Below, in pieces: positions 57,501 through 64,000 of a DNA stretch of 64,000 nt (the stretch's first letter is position 1; every line of letters starts with the position of its first letter). The DNA lies in NCBI RefSeq assembly GCF_028368935.1, contig NZ_JAQNDK010000006.1:1008800-1072799 (forward strand). The letters are read 5' to 3'. The stretch is from Sorangium aterium. GTDB taxonomy: Bacteria > Myxococcota_A > Polyangia > Polyangiales > Polyangiaceae. The translations under genes and the position numbers were made by a program. The notes below the pieces were generated by a model. The model saw only the letters and a list, made by a program, of their open reading frames with translations, made no database searches and was not told where the DNA came from.

Positions 57501-60500
57501 CCACAGCTGCTCGATGTCGGCGCCGGCGTCGCGGCCCGCGCGGTCGTGGAAGGGCGCGCCGGCCGCGATCTTCGCCTCCGCGCGGCGGTAGACGGCCGCG
57601 GCGCGCTCCTGATCGGCCGGCGAGAGCTCGAGGGCGCGGCCGAAGCGGAGCAGGAGCGCGACCTCGTACGGCTCGGAGGCCGCCCGGGCGACGAGCCGCT
57701 CGACGACGTCGACGTACCGCTGCGCCTGGCCCGAGCGGCGCGCGAGATCGAGGGCGGCGTCGTGCGCGGCGCCCGCGCCCGGCGTGAGATCGAGGACGCG
57801 CAAGCGGGCCGAGAGCGCGAGCTCCGGGCGATCGAGCGGGCCTTCGTAGAGCGACGCGAGCTCGCCGAGCGCCGCGGCGGCGTCCTCGGTGGGCTCGAGC
57901 GCAGGGCCGGCGAGCCGCGCCTCGAGGGCGCGCGCGAGCAGGTCGTGGCGCCCGCGGGAGCGCAGCGCGGCGAGGAGCTTCTCGTGCTCGGCGTCGCTCT
58001 CGCGCGCCGCCTCGAAGGCGGACTCGACGTACTCCGCCTCGCGGTCGGGCGCCCCCTGCCGGCGCGCGATCTCCCCGAGCGCGAGCAGGACCTCGGCCCG
58101 GCTGAACGAGGTGGCCGACGGGAGGCCCACGCTGGAGCGCGTCGGCGGCATCGTGCTGCGCCGCGCGCCGACGAGCCCCTCGCCCTCGTCGCGGGGCCGG
58201 CGCGCGACGAGCAGCAGCGCGCGGTAGGCGCGGTGCGCGCGCTCGAGCTGGCCGTCCTCGAGGGCGAGGCCGGCGAGGCCGTGGAGCGCGTCGGGGTGCG
58301 CGGGGTCGACGCGCAGCGCGAGGTCGAACTCCGCCATCGCGCGGGCGCGATCGCCCGTGGCGAGCGCGACCCGGGCGAGCTCGTAGTGGACGAGCGCGCG
58401 CTCCTTGGGGCGGCGGGCGCCGAAGTCGGCGATGATCCCGCGCAGGGCCGCGGTCGCGTCGTCGGTCCGGCCGGCGGCGGAGAGGGCGCGGCTCCGCGCG
58501 AGGCGCAGCGAGAGGTCGTCCGGCGCGAGCGCGATGGCCTCGTCGAACAGCGGGATCGCGGCGGCGGGCGAGCCGCCGCGCGTGAGGTAGAGGTCCGCGG
58601 CCTCGCGGAGGAGCGAGAGCCGGGCCGGCGCCTCGTCGGCGCGCGCGGCGTCGCCCGCGATGAGCGCGGCCAGGGCGCTCCACGCGCCCGACGCGCGGTA
58701 GAGGTATGCGAGCCGCTCGCGCAGCGGCGCGGGCTGCGCGGCGCGGGGCAGCGCTCGCTCGAGGGCGGCGCGGGCGCGATCGGGCTCGCCGGCGGCGAGG
58801 TACGCGTCCGCGAGGCGGAGCGCCGCCTGGTGCAGCTCCTCGGGCCCTGCGCCGGCGCAGAGCCGCTCGAGCGCCTCGGCGGCGGCCGCGTGCTCACCGC
58901 GGCGCGCGAGCAGCCGGGCGAGCGCGTCGAGCGCCTCGACGGACCCGATGTCCGCGGCGCGGCGGTAGCTCGCGATCGCGCGCTCGGGCTCGTTGAGCTC
59001 GTGCTCGGCGAGGGACGCCGCCTGGAGCCAGAGCTCGGCGGCCGCCCCGCCGGCGTCCGCCGACCCGCGCGCGGCCGCCTGCTCCTCGCGGAGCAGCATG
59101 AGCTCGCGGTGCAGCCCGCCCGCCTCGAGGAGCGAGGCGAGCCTGTCGACCGACGGGCCGTGCCCCGGGCTCTCGGCGAGGTTCAGGCGGAGCAGCGCGA
59201 TCGCCTCGGACGCGCGCGTGGCGTCCGCGAGGAGCTCCGCGGCGTCGTAGCGGAGGGCGACGCGGCGCTCGAGATCACCAGAGACCTCGATCTGCAACTC
59301 GCGCAGGCGCACGAGCTCCTCGCGACGACCGGCCGCACGGAGCAGCGCGGCGAGGCTCTCGCCGATCGGCTCGTCCGTCGGATCGTCCGCGAACAGCCCG
59401 CCGTAGAGGGCGATCGCCTCGCCGGGCTCCGCCGCCTCGGCCGCGACGCGCAGCAGCCGGCGCCGCTCGCTCGGCGCGAACGGGAGCGCGGCGCCGCGCC
59501 GGCACAGCGCGACGATCTGCGGCCCGTCGCCCGCGCCCGCGAGCATGCCGACGAGCGCGTCGATCGCCCAGAGGGCGGCGCGCGAGGCCGGCCACGCGCC
59601 GGGCCCAGGGGGCTGCCCCGCCTCGTCGCCGAGGCGCTGCACGGCGATCTCGAGGAGCTCCGCCGCGATCTCGCGGGCCCGCACAGCGTCGCCCGCGTCG
59701 CGCGCCGCCTCCACGGCCTCGCGGTAGAGGGCGAGATCGTGCCCGGTCGCCGCGGCGAGCCGGAGCAGCGTCGGGACGAGCGATGGCCCGCGCCGCCGCC
59801 GCAGGAGCTCCGCGAGATCGAGCAGGATCGCGCGGTTCGCCGGGTCGTGGAGGAGCGCGCGCTCGAAGGCGCGCTCGGCGGCGTCCTCGTCGGCGCGCGC
59901 GTCGCGGTGCCAGCGGCCCACGCGGGCCGTGAGGTCGCGGAGCGTGGCGGCAGGGACGTCGCCGCGGCGCTCGAGCTCGGGCAGCGCGTCGGCGATCGTG
60001 TGCCAGCGGCCCGCGAGGTCCGTGAGCCGCAGGAGGCCCTCGGGCGGCTCGGCGCCGGGCGACAGGAGGAACGCGCGGAAGGCGAGATCGAAGGCGCCCT
60101 CCCGGTCGTCGCCTCGCTCCTCGAGGAGCGCCGCGGAGGCCTTCAGGATGGCGACCCGCTCGGCGTCCGTCCCGGCCGCGGCGAGCCGCGGTTCGAGCAG
60201 CGCGATCTGGCCGCGCCAGTCGTCCGCGTCGGCGCAGATCTCGAGCAACGCGCCGACGGCGGCGACCAGCGCGCCGCGGTGCTCGGCCGACGCCGGGTCG
60301 ATGCGGCGGAGCAGCTCCTCGAGCCCCGCGCGCGGCGCGGGCGGGCGCGCGGCGCGCTCGCCCACGCCGTCGGCCGCACCGCCGCCGCCCTCGCCGCCCG
60401 CGCGGCGCGCGTCCCGCTCGGCCTCGTGCGCGCGGCGGTAGCCCTTCACCGCGAGCTCCCACGCGAGCGTGCGATCGCGGTGCGTGTCGCCGAGGCGCTG

Positions 60501-63500
60501 GAAGAGCTCCACGCTGCGCGCCGCGCCCGCCCCGCCGGGGAGCGCGCCGGCCGCGGACGCCTCGACCTCGAGCAGCGCGACGAGGTCGCCCCAGCGCTCC
60601 GCGCGCGTGTAGAGCGCGGCCAGCGCGTCCCCGCTCTCCGGGTCGGGCGCGAGCTCCTCGCGGATGCGGCGCCAGGTGGCGATGGCCTCGTCGGCGTCGC
60701 CGAGCTCGCGCTCGAAGAGCCGCGCGACGCGCCCGAGATCGCGCCGGCCGCCCGCGCCGCCGCGCACGGCCGCGCGGCGCTCCAGCACGGCCGCGAGCTC
60801 GCGGTACCTCCCGCCCTCCTCGAGGAGCGCCGCCAGGCCGTCGAGCGCCGCGAGATCCTGGCGGTCGTCGACGAGGCGCGCCGAGTACGCCGCGATCGCC
60901 CGCGCCTCGTCGCCGAGCCGCGAGGAGGCGAGCCGCGCGAGCTCCCCGAGGGCCTCGCGCCGCGCCGCCGGGTCCGTCTCGATCGCGGCGAGCGTGTCGA
61001 GCACGTCGCACCGCTCGGCGACGCGGTCGCCCTCCGCGAAGAGCCGATCGAGCGCGCGGGCGGCGTCCCGCGCGGCCTCCGCGTCGCCGCTCGCCTCGGC
61101 GAGCGAGAAGAGCCGGCGGAAGAGCGCGATCGCCCCGTCGGCGTCGCCGAGCCGGTCGCGGCGCAGGAGCGCGGCGTCGCGCACGAGCGAGAGCGCCTGC
61201 CGCGCGTCGCCGGCGCGCGGCTCGGCCGCGGCGAGGACCTCGGCGAGGCGGTCGTGCCGGCCGAGGCGCTCGGCGAGCTCGGCGAGCTCCGCGCGATCGC
61301 CGGCCTCCGACGGCCTGAGCTCGACGAGCTCGGCGAGCCGCGCGAACGCGCCCGGCTCGTCGCCGAGGGCGTCGCGGCGGAGCCGCACGATCTCGCGCAG
61401 CAGCGCCGGGCGATCGCCGACGTCGGCGCCCTCGAGCTGGATCTCGAGCACGCGCACGAGGTCCGTTGGCCTCTTCTCCTCGCGGTAGTGCTTCGCGAGC
61501 AGCGCGGCCGACCGCTGCCTCGCCGCGCGGGTATCGAGCGCGCCGGCCTCGCCGGCGGGCGCCTGCTCAGGCGGCAGCGCCCCGAGGATCCGCTCGAGCA
61601 GCGCGAAGGCGCCGACGGAGCGCGGCGCCGCGCGGACGGCGCGCGGCTCCGGGGGCGCGTCGAGGAGCTCCTCGACCACGGGGAGCGCCGACGCGGCGTC
61701 GCCGACCCCCTCGATCCAGAGGAGCGCGACGCGCTCGCGGAGCCGATCCGCGGCGTCGCCGGAGAGCCTCGGCAGCTCGGCCGACAGGAGATCGATGAGC
61801 GGGCGGTGCCTGCCGTGCCGCTCGTAGAGCCGCTCGAGCGCGGCGCGGGTGCGCGCGTCGTCCTGGAGCGGGAGGAGCTGCTCGAGGTAGCGCATCGTGC
61901 GCTCGCCGTCGCCGGCGAGGTCGCGCGCGACGGCCGCGGCGTCCTCCAGGAGGAAGACGCGCTCGTCGGCCGCCGAGGTGCGCTCGAGCATCGCGTCGTA
62001 GAGCGCGAACAGGTCCTCCCAGCGCTCGGCCGCGTTGTAGGCGAGCTTCAGCCGCTCGAAGCCCCAGAGCGAGCCAGGCACGAGCTCGACGAGCCGGCGG
62101 AGCAGCGCGAGGGCGGCCTCCGGCGCGTCGAACCACTCCTCGTGGTGCTCGACGGCCCGCCGGCCGATCTCCTCGACGATGTCGGGCGGGAGCGCGGCGC
62201 CCGCGTCGAGCGCCGCGGCGTGCGCGGCCGCGACGCGCTCGGGCTGCTTCGCCCTGCGGCCGAGCTCCTCGAGCCGATCCCAGAGGTCGAGCTCGCCCGG
62301 CAGCTCGGAGACCGCGCGCAGGGCGACGTCGAGGCCGCGCGGCGCGTCGTGGTCGTGGTGCTCGAGCAGGCGCTCGAACCAGCCGCGGCGGACGGCGGCG
62401 CGCTGCGCGGCCGCGAGGCTGCCCGCGTCGAGCGCGGCGCCCGGCGCGGCGTCCGCCGGCGAGCTCGCGAGGAGCGCCTCCAGCAGCGCCACGCGCGCCT
62501 CGGGGTCGTCGACCGCGTCGCACGCGCGCTCGAGGAGGAGCGCCGCACGCGCCTGCGTCTCGGGGCGCCCGAGCGCGCGCTGCACGATCTCGAGCACCGC
62601 GGGCTCGATCGTCCCGGCCTCGATCGCGGGCGCGACCGCGTCGAGCGCGTCCGCCGGCCGATCCAGCCGATCGAAGAGGAGCGTCGCGAGCTCGACGTCG
62701 AGCGCGACCCGCGCGCCGCCCTGGCTCCGGTCGCGGCGCACCGCGAGCACCTCCGCCGCGCCCTCGTGATCGCCCACCTCGGCGAGGAGGCGCCCCCGCG
62801 CCGCCAGCGCGTCGTCGTTCTCGGGATCCGCCTCGAGCAGCCGGGCGTAGAGCGCCGCGGCCGCCGCGCGGTTGCCGATCTCCTCTTCCCACGCGGCCCA
62901 CGCGGAGAGCGCCCGCGGGCGCTCGCCCTCGCGCCCGCGCTCCACGAGGAGCGTGAAGAGCCAGCGCCGGTCCACGCGGCGCGCGAGCGTGTCGGGGCTC
63001 TGCGCGAGGAACGCGCGGAACGCCTCGAGCGCGGCGGCGTCGAGCGCGCCCGGCGCGGCGTCGCCGTCGTCCTGCGGCGAGAGCAGGCGCCGGTAGACGG
63101 ACGCGGCGTCGTCCTGCCGCTCGGGATCGGCGGCGAGCACGCGCGCGAGCGCCGCCTCGATCGCCCGGACCCGCGCCGCCGCCTTGCCGGCGGGCGCGCT
63201 CCCCTCCCCCTCGGCCCTCATGCGATCACGGAGATCGAGCGCGGCGTCGACGAAGCGCGACGTCGCGCGCGCCCGGATCGCCGCGTCCTCGAGCGCGGCG
63301 AGCGCTGCGAGCGCCTCGTCGTCGGACGCCGCCGTCTCGATCAGGACCTCGCAGACGGCCGCGAGCCGTGCCCAGGCTCCCTGACCGCGGTAGAGCGCCG
63401 CGAGGCGAGCGGCGGCGTCGCGGTGCTTCGGCGCGACGGAGAGCACGCGCTCGTAGAGCTTCTGCGCCCGCTCCGGATCCGCGAGCGGCCCCTCCGCGAG

Positions 63501-64000
63501 CCCGGCGGCGCGCTGCCAGGCCGTCACCGAGGCGTCGAGGTCGCCCGGAGCGGCCTGCGCCGCCCGGGTATCGGGCGCGTCGGGCGCGTCGGGCGCGCGG
63601 ATGCCGAACGCCGCGAGCTCGCCGAGGCGCTCCAGCCAGAGCGCCTCGTCCTGCGGATCGCCCGCGGCGGCGACGCGCCGCTCGAGCACCTCGCGGAGCA
63701 GCGCCGCGTCGCCGGCGGACAGCGCGAGCGCCTCCATCGCGGAGAGCGCGGCGCCCTCGATCGCCGCGCCGCTCGCGAGGATCGCGCGGTAGTGCGCGAC
63801 AGCGCTCGGGACCTCCCCGCCCCTCGCCGCAGCGTCCGCCATGCGCAGCTCGTGCGCGACGCGCGCGTCGGGCGCCACGCCCGGGAGCCGCTCGGCCAGC
63901 GCGCCGTAGAGCGCGCCCCACGCGCCGCCCGCCGCGTACGTCTCGAGCAGCGCCTCGTACGCCGCGTCGTCGCCCGGGTCGTCCTTGATGGCCGCGCGGT
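54573..64000 (-). CDS. Giant TPR-repeat protein (5' end beyond the window)
   Basis: The frame is open from the stop at 54573 to the right edge of the window, so at least 3,141 residues are visible and the start is outside; upstream of 63878 it continues as ...DPGDDAAYEALLETYAAGGAWGAL. Almost the whole length is repeated helix pairs of TPR type (for example AFERALLHDPANRAILLDLAELL and ALTRALENDPQNGELAMELGESALGLGEEDIAARA), with spacing of about 34-40 residues and few linkers, and no visible transmembrane segment or catalytic domain. Such a solenoid would be a very large scaffold. Composition is Ala/Glu/Arg/Leu-rich like its neighbours, with no sign of transfer. Function unknown. Confidence 0.88.
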   Translation of the reverse strand, partial: RAAIKDDPGDDAAYEALLETYAAGGAWGALYGALAERLPGVAPDARVAHELRMADAAARGGEVPSAVAHYRAILASGAAIEGAALSAMEALALSAGDAALLREVLERRVAAAGDPQDEALWLERLGELAAFGIRAPDAPDAPDTRAAQAAPGDLDASVTAWQRAAGLAEGPLADPERAQKLYERVLSVAPKHRDAAARLAALYRGQGAWARLAAVCEVLIETAASDDEALAALAALEDAAIRARATSRFVDAALDLRDRMRAEGEGSAPAGKAAARVRAIEAALARVLAADPERQDDAASVYRRLLSPQDDGDAAPGALDAAALEAFRAFLAQSPDTLARRVDRRWLFTLLVERGREGERPRALSAWAAWEEEIGNRAAAAALYARLLEADPENDDALAARGRLLAEVGDHEGAAEVLAVRRDRSQGGARVALDVELATLLFDRLDRPADALDAVAPAIEAGTIEPAVLEIVQRALGRPETQARAALLLERACDAVDDPEARVALLEALLASSPADAAPGAALDAGSLAAAQRAAVRRGWFERLLEHHDHDAPRGLDVALRAVSELPGELDLWDRLEELGRRAKQPERVAAAHAAALDAGAALPPDIVEEIGRRAVEHHEEWFDAPEAALALLRRLVELVPGSLWGFERLKLAYNAAERWEDLFALYDAMLERTSAADERVFLLEDAAAVARDLAGDGERTMRYLEQLLPLQDDARTRAALERLYERHGRHRPLIDLLSAELPRLSGDAADRLRERVALLWIEGVGDAASALPVVEELLDAPPEPRAVRAAPRSVGAFALLERILGALPPEQAPAGEAGALDTRAARQRSAALLAKHYREEKRPTDLVRVLEIQLEGADVGDRPALLREIVRLRRDALGDEPGAFARLAELVELRPSEAGDRAELAELAERLGRHDRLAEVLAAAEPRAGDARQALSLVRDAALLRRDRLGDADGAIALFRRLFSLAEASGDAEAARDAARALDRLFAEGDRVAERCDVLDTLAAIETDPAARREALGELARLASSRLGDEARAIAAYSARLVDDRQDLAALDGLAALLEEGGRYRELAAVLERRAAVRGGAGGRRDLGRVARLFERELGDADEAIATWRRIREELAPDPESGDALAALYTRAERWGDLVALLEVEASAAGALPGGAGAARSVELFQRLGDTHRDRTLAWELAVKGYRRAHEAERDARRAGGEGGGGAADGVGERAARPPAPRAGLEELLRRIDPASAEHRGALVAAVGALLEICADADDWRGQIALLEPRLAAAGTDAERVAILKASAALLEERGDDREGAFDLAFRAFLLSPGAEPPEGLLRLTDLAGRWHTIADALPELERRGDVPAATLRDLTARVGRWHRDARADEDAAERAFERALLHDPANRAILLDLAELLRRRRGPSLVPTLLRLAAATGHDLALYREAVEAARDAGDAVRAREIAAELLEIAVQRLGDEAGQPPGPGAWPASRAALWAIDALVGMLAGAGDGPQIVALCRRGAALPFAPSERRRLLRVAAEAAEPGEAIALYGGLFADDPTDEPIGESLAALLRAAGRREELVRLRELQIEVSGDLERRVALRYDAAELLADATRASEAIALLRLNLAESPGHGPSVDRLASLLEAGGLHRELMLLREEQAAARGSADAGGAAAELWLQAASLAEHELNEPERAIASYRRAADIGSVEALDALARLLARRGEHAAAAEALERLCAGAGPEELHQAALRLADAYLAAGEPDRARAALERALPRAAQPAPLRERLAYLYRASGAWSALAALIAGDAARADEAPARLSLLREAADLYLTRGGSPAAAIPLFDEAIALAPDDLSLRLARSRALSAAGRTDDATAALRGIIADFGARRPKERALVHYELARVALATGDRARAMAEFDLALRVDPAHPDALHGLAGLALEDGQLERAHRAYRALLLVARRPRDEGEGLVGARRSTMPPTRSSVGLPSATSFSRAEVLLALGEIARRQGAPDREAEYVESAFEAARESDAEHEKLLAALRSRGRHDLLARALEARLAGPALEPTEDAAAALGELASLYEGPLDRPELALSARLRVLDLTPGAGAAHDAALDLARRSGQAQRYVDVVERLVARAASEPYEVALLLRFGRALELSPADQERAAAVYRRAEAKIAAGAPFHDRAGRDAGADIEQLWRSLEAIYERLGDRAAQADVLRKRIGLADAPAAPAGGADRAGPRYRLAALLAADAADVDQAISLLEEALELHADPDRAEAILRDALRTDPRNPRAIRLFERLARQSGRPRALVDALLLLAEVEGPGVLEEAVRTARALGDRELAESILQRIVGSGARSSSDSSDPSGSAWALVALAELREEAGDLAAAAWLSERAARASAPEEERALLLHAAELAAGPLADLVRAARLYEELRAREPAEREIWTPLAGVYRRSGDAARLSALLEETAPLVDDLSERCALRLERARLLAQGSPEKAAALLRDILDEDPTQVEAAILLATMLEEAGRTDELGELFALQLDAAKDRADVASIASLSMRLGALLEQRGDDRGARDVYLGAADWDGANRDVLRALVRLSRKRDNADDLTDALEKLLRTEQGGEAAQLALELSELHGARGDDAAAEAALKAGYAVCPTNDRLREELASRYAAREAWHALAELHVLTAHVADADEARVESLCRAAEILRDRAGDAAAAAELLERALRVAPGDRDVLIALIDACGAVSDHARAARALTATLEASPDDPWLHRARAEVHGALGQGDRALADLERAYALGGAEYAAELVAELERALARAAARSAEAEAAGAPSEAAAEGAGAASPRALRLRLAEILARSGDVERARAHLGDLLHADSKDRAALKALAGLEESAARWDAASAVYRRLIALEEGDALVATALLLAGACARAGHLGDARGGLERALRAAPGNAEIRDRLRALYAEIGANRELAAITLEDAAAASDVAGRFTLLVASGRLLLDVGDAAQAAAALREARSLRPEDNEVALLLVDALIAAGDSREARAVTAELIVAAKGRRSRHLGAVYHRVARIEDAEGNLHESLTALTRALENDPQNGELAMELGESALGLGEEDIAARAYRAVTLMKISPEPGEGGTTPAARALAYYHLGAMALAAGDRRKARLMLDKSVSEDGSLEAARALLDELRAG

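Overview
The window is very GC-rich DNA with long overlapping reading frames in all frames, many two- to four-gene clusters with overlapping stop/start codons, glycine/serine-rich lipoproteins, kinase-ATPase-TPR fusion proteins, a sigma-54 activator with an FHA domain and a giant TPR protein. Together these point to a large-genome myxobacterium of the Sorangium/Polyangiales type. This is an inference from gene content and composition; there is no rRNA or tRNA gene in the window.

Layout, left to right. 1-2.4 kb: the start of a probable LuxR-type regulator (runs off the left edge) and an FHA/AAA+/Fis sigma-54 activator. 2.6-6.7 kb: the two-gene bacterial RNA repair cassette pnkp-hen1, with hen1 first in the transcript and a 4-nt overlap. 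6.9-11.2 kb: a LytS-like histidine kinase and LytTR response regulator, a serine-hydrolase lipoprotein, and a V4R-like/STAS signalling protein. 11.4-16.8 kb: a heavy-metal RND efflux operon (small Cys-rich lipoprotein, periplasmic adaptor carrying the same Cys motif, CusA/CzcA-type pump, TlpA-like thioredoxin). 17-25.8 kb: surface and envelope genes (low-complexity lipoprotein, secreted protein, M23-like lipoprotein with C-terminal repeats, polytopic membrane protein) and a metallo-beta-lactamase-fold hydrolase. 25.8-30 kb: a lipoprotein joining a ricin-type lectin to a two-CxxCH cytochrome, bracketed by two related short-period DNA repeat arrays. 30-35.4 kb: an ECF-like sigma factor with a FecR-like partner, a STAS remnant, a small unknown gene and a PilZ protein. 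35.5-35.8 kb: a 43-44 bp tandem array. 35.9-42.9 kb: a probable four-gene operon of kinase/pseudo-cyclase/ATPase/TPR protein, patatin phospholipase, DUF6602-like protein and a small unknown. 43.4-48.4 kb: a 3'-truncated flavoprotein gene, a TIG/lamin-tail lipoprotein and a GT-C glycosyltransferase. 48.7-51.3 kb: an E2 acyltransferase translationally coupled to glyA, followed by a duplicated terminator hairpin. 51.5-54.2 kb: two paralogous lipoproteins around a small unknown gene, and a variant HU protein. 54.6-64 kb: a TPR protein of more than 3,140 residues that runs off the right edge.

The best-understood functional units are RNA repair (Hen1 methylates the 3' end, Pnkp heals and seals) and metal efflux (lipoprotein, adaptor, pump and thiol-redox protein). 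The least explained parts are the kinase-patatin-DUF6602 operon, the lectin-cytochrome gene with its flanking repeats, and the paired lipoproteins sharing a new-looking C-terminal domain. No CRISPR array, phage, plasmid or intact insertion sequence was seen.
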